A stretch of DNA of 64,000 bases from an uncultured Gammaproteobacteria bacterium (GTDB lineage: Bacteria > Pseudomonadota > Gammaproteobacteria > Steroidobacterales > Foliamicaceae). Under the pieces are notes generated by a model. That model did not search any database. It saw only the letters and a program-made list of their open reading frames with translations, and was not told the DNA's origin. Below, in pieces: positions 17,142 to 26,095 of this stretch. The translations under genes and the position numbers were made by a program. The DNA lies in assembly GCA_951828235.1 (NCBI GenBank), contig OX639965.1, positions 1,075,191 to 1,139,190 on the forward strand. The letters are read 5' to 3'. Within the stretch, counting starts at the first letter, position 1, and each line of letters begins with the position of its first letter.

Positions 17142-18352
17142 GACGCAGCCTGCTTTTCGCGTCCTGCGCGGCGGCGGCAATCGCCGCCGCTTGCGGGCCA
17201 TCCTCCGAAACGGCGCAGCAGGAAGCGGATTCGCAGGTCACGGAAATCACCGCGGCCGGCACGGCCTTTCCCAATACGGCCGGCGAACTGCAATGGTTCA
17301 GGTTTCAGCGGCGCGTGGAGGAAGGTACCGGCGGCCGCATCAAGGTGCGCATGCTGGTTCACGGGCAGCTCGGTTCCGAGGAGCAGATCGTGTCGGGTCT
17401 GCAACGGAACCGGGTGCATATCGGAAACCTTTCCGCGATGGTCGCTTCGACCATCGTGCCGGAGACGGCGGTCCTCTACGCGCCCTTCCTGTTCGAGTCG
17501 GAAGCCGAGGCCGACTTCGTTTACGACAACTTTCTGACTGATCTGTTCAGTTCCCTGGTGCGGGAGCATGGACTACACCTGGTGACATGGGACGAAATCG
17601 GCTTTCACCACATCTATTCGGTCACGCCGATCCTTTCGCCCGAAGACCTGCGCGGGCGAAGATTTCGCGTCTCCGCCAGCGAGGCCTCGCGCCAGTTCGC
17701 CAGGGCATTCGGGGCCGACGTGATCCCGCTGGGCTTCGGCGAAATCGTGCCGTCGCTTCAGACCGGCCTCATTGAGGCAGGCGAGAATTCCGTGAGCCTG
17801 TACGTGCGCACCGGCACCTCCGCTGAAGCCCCGCACCTCACACTCACAGGACACAGCTTCGGCATGTCGCTCATCGTTGCCAGCAAGACCTGGTGGGATG
17901 GCATGAGCGAAGCTGACCGCCGCGTGGTCGCGGGCGCATATCCCACCATTGAAGAATCCCGCCTGTCGACAAGGGCCGAGGCGAACCAGGATCTTGAGAA
18001 CGCCACAGATTTCGGCATCGTTCCGCGTTGGCCGGATGCCGCGGAACGCGAGGCCTGGGCGGCGGCAGTAAGCCATATACCCGGCGAACTGGCGCAAACC
18101 ATCGGCGGGCAAGCCGATCTGGTGCTGGAGACCATCGCCGAGGGAAAGGCTGCGTTCGCCCTGCAGCAAGCCGCGGGGCCGGTTCTCCGCCCGGCAGCGG
18201 ATCGGGCTCAGGCCGCGGACGGGCGGCTATCGGTCCCGGCGGCGCCCGGAACCTCCAGCGGCCGCTCCTCATCCACCGGTTCGGCGGGCGCGGGCGTGTC
18301 CCCGGCCGGTTCCGGATCGCGCCGCTTGTACCAGCGAAACCGATGCCGGTAG
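17138..18352 (+). CDS. TRAP-type (DctP-like) solute-binding lipoprotein
   Basis: Periplasmic substrate-binding protein of the DctP family, 404 residues from ATG 17138. A lipoprotein signal ends at the lipobox IAAAC. The DctP fold is recognisable from VRMLVHGQLGSEEQIVSGLQ, the DLRGRRFRVS block with the ligand-contact Arg, and GFGEIVPSLQTGLIEAGEN. Family members end near 340 residues. Here about 60 further low-complexity residues (GTSSGRSSSTGSAGAG region) are read antisense to the end of the convergent TPR gene, so the original stop has probably been lost. No dctQ or dctM gene is nearby. It is coupled to the MFS gene. Confidence 0.82.
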   Translation: MRRSLLFASCAAAAIAAACGPSSETAQQEADSQVTEITAAGTAFPNTAGELQWFRFQRRVEEGTGGRIKVRMLVHGQLGSEEQIVSGLQRNRVHIGNLSAMVASTIVPETAVLYAPFLFESEAEADFVYDNFLTDLFSSLVREHGLHLVTWDEIGFHHIYSVTPILSPEDLRGRRFRVSASEASRQFARAFGADVIPLGFGEIVPSLQTGLIEAGENSVSLYVRTGTSAEAPHLTLTGHSFGMSLIVASKTWWDGMSEADRRVVAGAYPTIEESRLSTRAEANQDLENATDFGIVPRWPDAAEREAWAAAVSHIPGELAQTIGGQADLVLETIAEGKAAFALQQAAGPVLRPAADRAQAADGRLSVPAAPGTSSGRSSSTGSAGAGVSPAGSGSRRLYQRNRCR

Positions 18353-19623
18353 ATGACGTCCTCTGCCCGCACGGGCTCGCCATCCCGCATCTGTGGGCGG
18401 AACTTGGCGCCCTTGATCAGGGCCACCACAATTTCGTCGATCATGCCGGACGGGTCGGACTCCATGACTTGCGCGCCCGAAACAGTGCCGTCCGCCTCTA
18501 TTGTCATCTGCAGCACGACGGATCCCGCCCGTGGCTGCGACTCGTAGCGGGACGGATCGGACATTTCGCGGGGAATCTGCACCGGAAGCCTTGGGCTGCG
18601 GAGCGGGATAACGGGATGTTGCAGAAGTTCAGCCCGCATATCCAGAGCTTCATCGTCCGCGCTCAAGAGTTTCCATGCTTCCCGGTAATTTTCCTGCGCC
18701 CTGGGCTGGCGATTGAAGATCGTAAGGGTGTCGCCGATGTCGATCAGCAACCTGGCCTGCTGCAGGATGTCCTGAATTGGATGGGTCCGAACAATATTCA
18801 GGGCGCGCCTGAAAAACTCTTCGGCCTTATCGCGCCGTGATTCCCTGACAAAACTGCTGGCCTGCCCGCGAAGCGCCTTTACCCTTTCGAGGCTGTGCTC
18901 GCCGCTCGACGCCTGGATGATGCGGTCCGCCGCCGCATAGGCCTGGCGCTGCAACCCGGTCTGGCGCGTGCGTTCGTACCATTCACCCAGCTTGTAGAGC
19001 GCCGGCACTATGCGCAGGTCCCCGGGGCCATAGCGGCGCTCATGCGCGCGTAGCTGAATCCGCTGGTGCAGGTTTGCCTGTTCCAGGTCGCCTTCGCTCA
19101 GCGCAAGTTCGCTCAGCAGGTCGCGCGTCGGGCCCTGCTCAAGGCTGTAAATTCCCGAGTTCGCATGCGTAACCCGCAATGCGCGGGCCAGCGGCTCGAT
19201 CGCGGCCTCGTAATCGCCCATGCGGAGGTACGTCCTGGTTACTCCGTGCAGCGGGTTGACGAGTTCGAGCGCATCGTAGCCCAGCTTGCGCTCAACGATC
19301 GCGATGTGCCGCTCGTAGTGAAAAAGCGCATCGCTGTAGCGCCCCTGCACGCGCTGCACCGTGGCCAGGTTGATGAGAGGCGCGAGCAGTTTCGTCGAGT
19401 CGAAGCCGTAATGCTCTTCGGCCCGGCGCAGCAGGGTCCTGCCAAGCTCTTCGCCTTCCGCATAACGCCGCTCCCTGAACAATTCGACGAAACGCTGATT
19501 GATTCGGCGCTGTTCGCTCAACCAGGCCTGGCTTCCTTCCGCAACGTCGGCCGGCGCCGACTGTATAGCCAGGGCGGCCGGAGCGGGCAAGGCCAGCAGG
19601 ACGATCAATACGAAGGGCTTCAT
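18208..19623 (-). CDS. periplasmic TPR protein with C-terminal TonB-like domain
   Basis: The start at ATG 19623 is chosen because a clean signal peptide follows (MKPFVLIVLLALPAPAALA); upstream codons would add a basic leader. The mature protein has tetratricopeptide-type helical repeats through about residue 340 (YSDALFHYERHIAIVE, DYEAAIEPLARALRV, KAEEFFRRALNIV). A TonB C-terminal-type domain follows (GSVVLQMTIEADGTVSGAQVMES, then AKFRPQMRDGEPV and YRHRFRWYK), then a Pro-rich tail. It lacks the membrane anchor and Pro-rich spacer of true TonB, so energy transduction is unlikely. Such TPR-TonB-CTD proteins are uncharacterised. msrA lies directly upstream (2-bp gap). Its 3' end overlaps the dctP-like gene by 145 bp. 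Confidence 0.78.
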   Translation of the reverse strand: MKPFVLIVLLALPAPAALAIQSAPADVAEGSQAWLSEQRRINQRFVELFRERRYAEGEELGRTLLRRAEEHYGFDSTKLLAPLINLATVQRVQGRYSDALFHYERHIAIVERKLGYDALELVNPLHGVTRTYLRMGDYEAAIEPLARALRVTHANSGIYSLEQGPTRDLLSELALSEGDLEQANLHQRIQLRAHERRYGPGDLRIVPALYKLGEWYERTRQTGLQRQAYAAADRIIQASSGEHSLERVKALRGQASSFVRESRRDKAEEFFRRALNIVRTHPIQDILQQARLLIDIGDTLTIFNRQPRAQENYREAWKLLSADDEALDMRAELLQHPVIPLRSPRLPVQIPREMSDPSRYESQPRAGSVVLQMTIEADGTVSGAQVMESDPSGMIDEIVVALIKGAKFRPQMRDGEPVRAEDVIYRHRFRWYKRRDPEPAGDTPAPAEPVDEERPLEVPGAAGTDSRPSAA

Positions 19624-19625
19624 GG

Positions 19626-20288
19626 TCACTCCGTCAACGCCGCTTCCCCGATCAGGCCCGACCCGAGTTCGCAGGCCACGCCGGTTCCGCCAAGACCGCA
19701 ATAGCCGTGGGGGTTCTTGGCCAGGTATTGCTGGTGGTATTCCTCCGCCATGTGGAAGACGTCAGCCGGGGCGATTTCCGTCGTAATGGGACCATAGCCC
19801 GACGCCTTGAGCGCCTCGCCATAGGCCTGCCCGGAAGCCAGCGCCAGCCGCTGTTGCGCGGCCCCAAGGGTATAGATGGCCGAGCGGTACTGGGTGCCGA
19901 TATCGTTGCCCTGGCGCATTCCCTGGGTGGGGTCGTGCGCCTCCCAGAACACGGCAAGGAGCTCTTCGTAGCTGACCTCGGAGACCTTGTAGCTGACAAG
20001 CACGGCCTCGGCGTGACCGGTAACTCCCGAGCAAACGGAATGGTAATCGGGGTCGGCCTGGCGCCCGCCGGTATATCCCACCGCCGTGCCGTACACGCCC
20101 GGCGTCTGCCAGAACTTCCGTTCCGCTCCCCAAAAGCAGCCCAGGGCGAAGACGGCCTGCGAAACTCCCTCAGGAGTCCGGGCCGTCAGCAGCGTGCCCA
20201 GCACGTCATGCCGAATCGTCTCGAAGCCGCCCAGATGGGCGGGGACGGCAATCGACGCCTGGCGGATTTCCTCAGGTTCTCTGCTCAT
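19626..20288 (-). CDS. msrA: peptide-methionine (S)-S-oxide reductase MsrA
   Basis: Reduces the S epimer of methionine sulfoxide. It has 220 residues from ATG 20288 ([12 protein letters not shown]), the length of E. coli-type MsrA with its N-terminal extension. The catalytic Cys is in [14 protein letters not shown] (C51). [17 protein letters not shown] and GHAEAV are family blocks, and recycling Cys residues are in [12 protein letters not shown] near the C-terminus. It has no export signal. It is followed 2 bp later by the TPR/TonB-domain gene, probably an operon. Confidence 0.96.
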   Translation of the reverse strand: MSREPEEIRQASIAVPAHLGGFETIRHDVLGTLLTARTPEGVSQAVFALGCFWGAERKFWQTPGVYGTAVGYTGGRQADPDYHSVCSGVTGHAEAVLVSYKVSEVSYEELLAVFWEAHDPTQGMRQGNDIGTQYRSAIYTLGAAQQRLALASGQAYGEALKASGYGPITTEIAPADVFHMAEEYHQQYLAKNPHGYCGLGGTGVACELGSGLIGEAALTE

Positions 20289-20479
20289 GCCTTGAATTCG
20301 CGTTGGCCTATAGGTTTCTGGTTCGCAGTATTTTTCCGTACGATGCGAGGAAATAAACATACCATAGCGCCGCAAACAAGGCGTGAGAGGCGGGCGCCCC
20401 TGCGGCGTGGCCCTCCGCATTGAAGAGGGGCCGCTATTCGGTTATGCTTCCGCCGCCGTGTCGGCCGAGGCCGCAACCC

Positions 20480-20692
20480 GTGAAATCCGGAATACATCCA
20501 GAATACAACGAGATCAAGGTCACCTGCAGTTGTGGCCGGGAACTGGTCACTCGCTCAACCTTGAGTGAGGACATTCGCGTGGAGGTATGTTCTTCCTGCC
20601 ACCCGTTCTTCACGGGCTCACAGAAGATCATGGAATCTGCCGGACAGATCGAAAAGTTCCGCCGCCGATACGGTGCGCGGAGGTCCGCTTAA
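20480..20692 (+). CDS. rpmE: 50S ribosomal protein L31
   Basis: The start is GTG 20480, giving the standard 70-residue protein beginning VKSGIHPEYNEIKV; an in-frame ATG at 20420 would add 20 residues foreign to the family. The zinc-binding form is indicated by CSCG and CSSCHPFFTG (CxC and CxxC pairs), so this is the C+ paralogue used when zinc is sufficient. It is followed by the citrate synthase promoter. Confidence 0.95.
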   Translation: MKSGIHPEYNEIKVTCSCGRELVTRSTLSEDIRVEVCSSCHPFFTGSQKIMESAGQIEKFRRRYGARRSA

Positions 20693-20714
20693 GCCGTTCA
20701 TTTTATAACACTTT

Positions 20715-20742
20715 TTCGCAAAACCGGCGGCTGCGCTATAAT
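20715..20742 (+). promoter_or_regulatory. probable gltA promoter
   Basis: Consensus TATAAT at 20737-20742 with TTCGCA (20715-20720) 16 bp upstream. It leaves a leader of about 145 bases before the gltA ATG. Confidence 0.55.
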
Positions 20743-20753
20743 ACCTGCCAGCG

Positions 20754-20783
20754 ACGCGAACGCCCAGTTTCTGGGCCGCGTCT
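20754..20783 (+). terminator. hairpin in the gltA leader
   Basis: GACGCG, AAC bulge, GCCCAG, TTT loop, CTGGGC, CGCGTC, then TTTCC: a 12-bp stem with a one-sided bulge just downstream of the TATAAT. It could be an attenuator or an rpmE terminator; the T-run is poor. Confidence 0.35.
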
Positions 20784-20892
20784 TTCCTAGGCTGGCGTCA
20801 CCCCCCAACGGAGCGCCAATCCCGGTGTTCGGAGGAGCCGGTTACGTGACGCCTGCGCCATCCATCCTGCCGGGACGGAACAAGGCAGTTGC

Positions 20893-22170
20893 ATGACCAA
20901 ATCGGGCGACAAACTTGTAAGCCGCGACGGGCACTCTTTGCCACTGGCGCGCCGCAAGGCCGTACTCGGCGCCGACGCGCTGGAAATAACTCCCGTCCCA
21001 CCGGTCACCGGCGCCTACAGCTACGACCCCGGCTACGCGTCAACCGCCAGCTGCACCAGCCGGATCACTTTTGTTGACGGCGAAGGGGGCGTGCTGTTGT
21101 ATCGCGGTTACGCTGCGGACGACCTGGCGCGGCACAGCAACTTCGCAGAGGTGTCCTGGCTCCTGCTGAACGGGGAACTGCCCTCGCACACGGAACTGCA
21201 ATCATTTTCGGAGGAACTGGCGGGGCTGCGCCATTGTGCCCCGGAAGTCCTCGACACGATCGCCGCCGTGCCAGCCGGCGCGCATCCCATGAGCACCATG
21301 ACCGCTGCGCTCTCGGCGATGCCCGCCGTGTATCCCGAATGCACAGATCCGGACGACGCCGACCACAGGAGGCGCTTTAGCCACCGGGTAATCGCCAATA
21401 TCGCGACGGTGGCGGCGGCGGCCTACCGCAAAACAATCGGCAAACCGGCGATTGCGCCACGCAAGGATCTCGGTTACGCCGCCAACCTGCTGTACATGAT
21501 GTTCGGCGAAGAGCCGAATCCGGTGGCGTCCAGGGCGCTGGACACGCTGCTGGTGCTCCACGCGGACCACGAACAGAATTGCTCGACCTCCACCGTGCGC
21601 ATCGCAGGAAGTTCGGGGGTCAATCCGTTCTCCGCCCTCGCCGCCGGCTGTATCGCGCTTTGGGGCCCCGCTCACGGCGGCGCCAATGAGGCCGTGATCC
21701 AGATGCTGGAGGAGATCGGCGCTACGGAGAATATCGGAGAATACGTCGCGAGGGCCAAGGACCCGGGGGATTCTTTCCGGCTCATGGGCTTCGGCCATCG
21801 GGTGTACAAGAATTTCGATCCGCGCGCGACCATAATCTGCGGCATCTGCCATGAAGTGCTGCAGGAACTCAAGACCGGCAGGGGGCGGCTTTTCACGCTT
21901 GCCAGGCAACTCGAGGAAATCGCACTGAGCGACAGCTACTTCAAGGACCGGCGCCTGTATCCCAACGTGGACTTCTACTCAGGCATCATCTACCGCGCGC
22001 TGGGTCTGCCGGCGACAATGTTTACGCCGATGTTCGCCGTCGGCCGCACCGTGGGCTGGGCGGCGCACTGGTGCGAAATGCACACCGACCCGGAAGCTCG
22101 AATCGGCCGGCCCCGCCAGCTCTACCTCGGACCCACCGCGCGCAGCTACTTACCTGTCGGGGAACGCTAG
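20893..22170 (+). CDS. gltA: citrate synthase (type II)
   Basis: Condenses acetyl-CoA with oxaloacetate, the entry step of the TCA cycle. It has 425 residues, matching the hexameric, NADH-sensitive Gram-negative type. Catalytic residues are visible in WGPAHGGANEAV (H261), GFGHRVYKNFDPR (H302) and YPNVDFYSG (D360); the LHADHEQN block precedes them. It has an N-terminal beta-domain as in E. coli GltA. The gene stands alone, with its own promoter and hairpin element C after it. Malate dehydrogenase, which supplies oxaloacetate, is at 47.7 kb. Confidence 0.97.
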   Translation: MTKSGDKLVSRDGHSLPLARRKAVLGADALEITPVPPVTGAYSYDPGYASTASCTSRITFVDGEGGVLLYRGYAADDLARHSNFAEVSWLLLNGELPSHTELQSFSEELAGLRHCAPEVLDTIAAVPAGAHPMSTMTAALSAMPAVYPECTDPDDADHRRRFSHRVIANIATVAAAAYRKTIGKPAIAPRKDLGYAANLLYMMFGEEPNPVASRALDTLLVLHADHEQNCSTSTVRIAGSSGVNPFSALAAGCIALWGPAHGGANEAVIQMLEEIGATENIGEYVARAKDPGDSFRLMGFGHRVYKNFDPRATIICGICHEVLQELKTGRGRLFTLARQLEEIALSDSYFKDRRLYPNVDFYSGIIYRALGLPATMFTPMFAVGRTVGWAAHWCEMHTDPEARIGRPRQLYLGPTARSYLPVGER

Positions 22171-22234
22171 CCCGCGAACTCAAGCAGGCCAGGCCCGGAG
22201 GCGGCGATGCCCGTCAAGGACCTTGCCCACCCTG

Positions 22235-22334
22235 GCCCTTTCTCTCCCCTTCCCCTGTGGAGAGCGTTGGAGCCAGGGATGGCGGAACCGAGCCAGGATG
22301 GCGCCTCTCGACAGGGGAAGGGGAGAGAAAGGGC
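22235..22334. repeat. dispersed hairpin element, copy C (30-bp arms, one mismatch)
   Basis: The left arm 22235-22264 (GCCCTTTCTCTCCCC...) pairs with 22305-22334 at 29 of 30 positions. The 40-base loop (CGTTGGAGCCAGGGATGG...) is nearly identical to the loop of copy D2 and to the reverse complement of copy D1's loop. It lies between the convergent gltA and mrcA stops, where it could terminate both transcripts. Confidence 0.85.
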
Positions 22335-22342
22335 TGAAACGG

Positions 22343-24970
22343 TTAGAACAGCTCTTCCTCTTCGTCCTCGCCGTCACCCGAAGTATTCCCTCTCGAAGCG
22401 CCGGGCAGCGCGTCTTCCCTGAAAAGCTCAAAGATCGCGTCGGCCTCGCCGGGCGCAGCCAGCAGACCGCTCTCCGGTGACACGCGGGCGGAAATGATGT
22501 GGCGCGGGCGCGGCAGAGGCGCTTCCGGCGCCCCAGCCAGCGCCTCCTCCATGAAGTAGATCCATATCGGCAGGGCGGTGCGCCCGCCCTCCTCGAAACG
22601 CCCAAGCGACCGTTCCTGGTCGAAGCCCACCCACACGGTCGCCAGCAGGTCGCCATTGAAGCCGCTGAACCAGGCATCCCGGTTGTCGTTTGACGTGCCG
22701 GTCTTCCCTGCCAGGTCCTGCCGGCCCAGCGCCCGCGCCCGTCTTCCGGTGCCGCGCTGAACCACGTCGCGCATCATGTCGTAGACGATATAGGCATTCT
22801 CGGCGCTCACCACGCGCGGGGCCAGTTTCTGATCGGCGAACAGTTCCGGTCTCTCCGTCACATCGGGGTTCCGTTGCAGGGTGACCGCCTGCATCTGGGC
22901 CGCCGAGTCGAAGGACTGGAGCGGATCCTGAACGCCGCCGGCCGGGTACAGGGCCGCCAGCCGATCTATCCTTGCAAACGCCTGCGCCAGCCGGACGGGC
23001 ATCCGCGGTTCGCCGCCGTTCAGCCATTCGCCGGCGCCGGCGGATTCCGCGCCGACGTGTTCGGCCTTCAATTCGCAGGCCCGGCAAGCCACGGCCGCGT
23101 CGGCCCGATAGCGCAAGCCGTCCTGTTCAACGCGCTCGATCAGCCAGGGCTCGACGCGGTATCCGCCGTTGGCCAGCACGGCGTACCCGCGGGCAATCTC
23201 AAGTGGAGGGACGCCGCCGGATCCCAGGGCCAGCGAATAGCTGTCCGGAAGAGAAGAATCCGGCAGGCCGAAAGCGCCAATATGGTCGATCGTGGCGCTC
23301 AAACCCACCCGCTGCAGCACACGAACGGATACGAGGTTCATGGAACGCACCAGAGCTTCGCGCAATCGGGTGGGGCCGTTGAAACTTCCCGAGTTGTTCT
23401 TGGGGCGCCAGACGGTCTCGGAAGTGGGGTCCTGTATGACCACCGGCGCGTCGTTAACGACTGTGGCGGCGGTCAGGCCGTGATCCAGCGCGGCGGAGTA
23501 AATGAACGGCTTGAATACCGAGCCGGGCTGACGCAGCGCGTCCGCGGCGCGATTGAACTTGCTGTGGCGGAAGTCATAACCGCCCACCAGCGCCACGATC
23601 CCGCCGTCGTCGGGATTGATGGCCACCAGGGCGCCCTGGACTTCCGGCCGCTGGGTCAATTCAAGACGCCCGTCGTCAGTGGTGCGAACCAGTATCAGGT
23701 CACCCTCGGCCAACATGTCCACGGGGCCGCCGGGCTGCGGCCCCACTTCATTCTCGGAAACGTAGGGGCGCCGGCGGACCCGCTCCCACGGCAAGTCCAC
23801 GCGTCCCGAACCCTCGACCAGCACTTCCGTTTCGCCGCCATCGCCGAACGACATCACAAGCGCGTGCCTGGCGTCGGCGACCCGGGGAAGGGAGTCCAGG
23901 TACTCCAGCAGTCCGGCATCGGTCTGCAGCCCGTCGGCTCGCAGGTTCCGAAGGACACCGGCCTGCACCGGCCCCCGGTATCCGTGCCGGCGATCGTATT
24001 CGCGCAAACCGCGGCGCAGGGCCCGCTCGGCCGCCGCCTGCAAGCGGGCATCAATCGTTGTCGTTACCTGGTACCCGCCGGCAAGCGCATCCATCCCGTA
24101 ACGGGCAATTGCGTCCTTGCGCACCATTTCCAGGACCCACGGGGCCCTGACTTCCTGGCGGGGGCCGTGCAGGTTGGACTCCATGGGCACCGCCAGCGCT
24201 TCCTGACGCTCCGCTTCGGAGATGAAGTCCAGTTCCCTCAGCCTGCGCAGGACATATGCTCTGCGGCTCGTGGCGCGCCGGGGGTTCCTGGCGGGATTTA
24301 TAGCCGAGGGCGCCTTCGGCAATCCGGCAAGGGTGGCGCTCTCGGCAATACTCAGATCATCCAGGTTCTTGCCGAAGTACACCTGGGCGGCGGCCGCTAC
24401 GCCGTACGCGCGATTGCCGAGGAATATCTTGTTGAGGTACAGCTCGAGTATCTCTTCCTTGCTCAGTTCCCGTTCCAGCCGCCGGGAAAGGAACAGCTCC
24501 CTGGCCTTGCGAACGAAGGTGCGTTCCCGCCCCACGTAGTACTCGCGGGCGAGTTGCTGGGTGATGGTGCTGCCGCCCTGACTGGCCGAGCGCGTGAGGA
24601 TCAGGTTGAAGGCGGCGCGCGCCAGCCCCTGGTAGTCGTAACCCGGATGCTCGAAGAAACGGTCGTCCTCCGCGGCGAGAAAGGCGTTGCGGAGTAGTTC
24701 CGGGATGTCCTCGAGGTCAACGGGAGTCCTGAGCCTCTCGCCTACCTCGCCGATCATGCGCCCGTCCCGGGTGTTCGCCTGCAGGGGAATTTCCAACGGA
24801 ACCTCGCGGATACTCTCGACGCTGGGCAGCCCCGCGGCGAGGTAGAAATACGCCCCGGCGATCAGCATGGCCAGCGCAACAAGCCCCATGCCGGCGCCCG
24901 AAACCCCCAGAACGCAAATCTTCACAAATGCGTTGATAAACGATCTGGACTGTAGAAGCCGCGTAATCAC
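22343..24970 (-). CDS. mrcA: penicillin-binding protein 1A
   Basis: Bifunctional peptidoglycan synthase anchored in the inner membrane. GTG 24970 is preferred (875 residues): GGAA precedes it and a TATAAT lies upstream at 25012-25007, whereas the longer ATG at 25024 would place that box inside the gene. One TM helix is near residues 20-45. The GT51 glycosyltransferase has the catalytic Glu in LAAEDDRFFEHPG (E101) and the GGSTITQQLAREYYVG motif. The transpeptidase has SVFK (S484), SMN in VRSMNLVS and KTGT in LAGKTGTSNDNRD. An acidic tail (EDEEEELF) ends the protein. It is divergent from pilM, the usual gammaproteobacterial arrangement. Confidence 0.94.
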   Translation of the reverse strand: MITRLLQSRSFINAFVKICVLGVSGAGMGLVALAMLIAGAYFYLAAGLPSVESIREVPLEIPLQANTRDGRMIGEVGERLRTPVDLEDIPELLRNAFLAAEDDRFFEHPGYDYQGLARAAFNLILTRSASQGGSTITQQLAREYYVGRERTFVRKARELFLSRRLERELSKEEILELYLNKIFLGNRAYGVAAAAQVYFGKNLDDLSIAESATLAGLPKAPSAINPARNPRRATSRRAYVLRRLRELDFISEAERQEALAVPMESNLHGPRQEVRAPWVLEMVRKDAIARYGMDALAGGYQVTTTIDARLQAAAERALRRGLREYDRRHGYRGPVQAGVLRNLRADGLQTDAGLLEYLDSLPRVADARHALVMSFGDGGETEVLVEGSGRVDLPWERVRRRPYVSENEVGPQPGGPVDMLAEGDLILVRTTDDGRLELTQRPEVQGALVAINPDDGGIVALVGGYDFRHSKFNRAADALRQPGSVFKPFIYSAALDHGLTAATVVNDAPVVIQDPTSETVWRPKNNSGSFNGPTRLREALVRSMNLVSVRVLQRVGLSATIDHIGAFGLPDSSLPDSYSLALGSGGVPPLEIARGYAVLANGGYRVEPWLIERVEQDGLRYRADAAVACRACELKAEHVGAESAGAGEWLNGGEPRMPVRLAQAFARIDRLAALYPAGGVQDPLQSFDSAAQMQAVTLQRNPDVTERPELFADQKLAPRVVSAENAYIVYDMMRDVVQRGTGRRARALGRQDLAGKTGTSNDNRDAWFSGFNGDLLATVWVGFDQERSLGRFEEGGRTALPIWIYFMEEALAGAPEAPLPRPRHIISARVSPESGLLAAPGEADAIFELFREDALPGASRGNTSGDGEDEEEELF

Positions 24971-25006
24971 AGGATAGGTTCCAGGCTGTGCGGGACTGAT
25001 CGCCTC

Positions 25007-25012
25007 ATTATA
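25007..25012 (-). promoter_or_regulatory. -10 box of the mrcA promoter
   Basis: TATAAT on the minus strand with a weak TTGGGT upstream (spacer 19). It gives a leader of about 30 bases to the GTG at 24970. Confidence 0.45.
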
Positions 25013-25066
25013 GGCAGCCCGCACGAGTGTTACCCAACCGGGAAGATTTCAACACACGAGGCGAAA

Positions 25067-26059
25067 ATGCAGGGATTGCGGCCAGGAAGGGCGGTGCTGG
25101 GGCTGGACATCGGCGCGGGCGCGGTCAAGGTGGTGGAATTGACCCGGGGCGGCATACGGTCCTGCGGTCTCTCGCTGCGCTTGCGGGCGGAAGACGCCGC
25201 GCGCGCGGCAGGCCACGAAGCGATACGGGACGCCCTGCGTCAGGCGGCGCCACGGACCAGACGGGCCGTGGTCGGACTTGATGTCGGCGAAATCATCGAG
25301 CACCGGTTTGCCCTGCCTACCGACCTGCCGGCCCTGGAACTGGAAGAACAGGTGCGCTTGCAGGCCGGCCAGGCCGCTCCCTTCCGGCTCGAGGAAGCCG
25401 CCTTCGACTACATTCCGGAGACGACAGGCGGGCGGGCGCAAGGTTACCGAATGGCGATTGCCCGCGCGGCGACCGTCGAGACCCTGTGCCGGACAGTCAG
25501 GCTGGCCGGCCTGAGCGTCGCCGCCGTGGACGTCACGGCGTTTGCGGTCCAGCGCGCGCTGGCGGAGATGACTGACCGGGACGTGCCGCTGGCGGTCCTG
25601 GACGCAGGCCACCGGCAATCGCGCCTTAGCGTCCACCTGGGTGGCGGGACTGTCTTTCATCACCGCCAGCCTTTCGGCTGCTCGGCCTTGACCGGGCGTC
25701 TGAGCAGTGCCTACGGGCTGTCGGAAGACGACGCGAAGCAGTCGCTTGCGGACTGCGCATTGCCCGACGGGGCCGCTTCACGGATCACGAAGCTGTTCCT
25801 GAAGGACCTTGCCCGGCACGCGGCAAGGGCGATCCAACTCTATTTGACATCGCGGCGCGATGCCGGGCCGCCCGAGAAGATGCTTCTCTGGGGAGGCGCC
25901 GCCCTGGTCCACGGCGCCTGCAAGGCCCTGCGGGACGAACTGGACCTGCCTGTCGAAGCGGTATCGGCGCCGGCGGCGCTCAACGGCGGCGACCGTGCGC
26001 GCGATTTCTCGCCCGCTCTGTTCGGAGCATACGCGCTGGCGCTCAACGATCATGCCTGA
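25067..26059 (+). CDS. pilM: type IV pilus assembly protein PilM
   Basis: Cytoplasmic actin-like ATPase-fold protein that binds the N-terminus of PilN and links the pilus alignment complex to the motor. It has 330 residues. It starts with the nucleotide-binding strand VLGLDIGAGAVKVVEL and contains LPTDLPALELEEQVRLQA, the PLAVLDAGHRQSRLSV phosphate-2 region and ILLW-type GGAALVHG. It is the first gene of the pil operon, divergent from mrcA; the start has a GAGG site 6 bases upstream. pilN follows after 36 bp. Confidence 0.92.
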   Translation: MQGLRPGRAVLGLDIGAGAVKVVELTRGGIRSCGLSLRLRAEDAARAAGHEAIRDALRQAAPRTRRAVVGLDVGEIIEHRFALPTDLPALELEEQVRLQAGQAAPFRLEEAAFDYIPETTGGRAQGYRMAIARAATVETLCRTVRLAGLSVAAVDVTAFAVQRALAEMTDRDVPLAVLDAGHRQSRLSVHLGGGTVFHHRQPFGCSALTGRLSSAYGLSEDDAKQSLADCALPDGAASRITKLFLKDLARHAARAIQLYLTSRRDAGPPEKMLLWGGAALVHGACKALRDELDLPVEAVSAPAALNGGDRARDFSPALFGAYALALNDHA

Positions 26060-26095
26060 TCAGGAAGCGTTGTCCCCCGGCCCGGGAAGGCCGCG

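Noticed and set aside
15941..18352. 803-codon frame covering the MFS region and the DctP-like gene
   Set aside because: The first two thirds are an out-of-frame shadow of the MFS gene; the true protein starts at 17138 with a lipoprotein signal and ATGA coupling.
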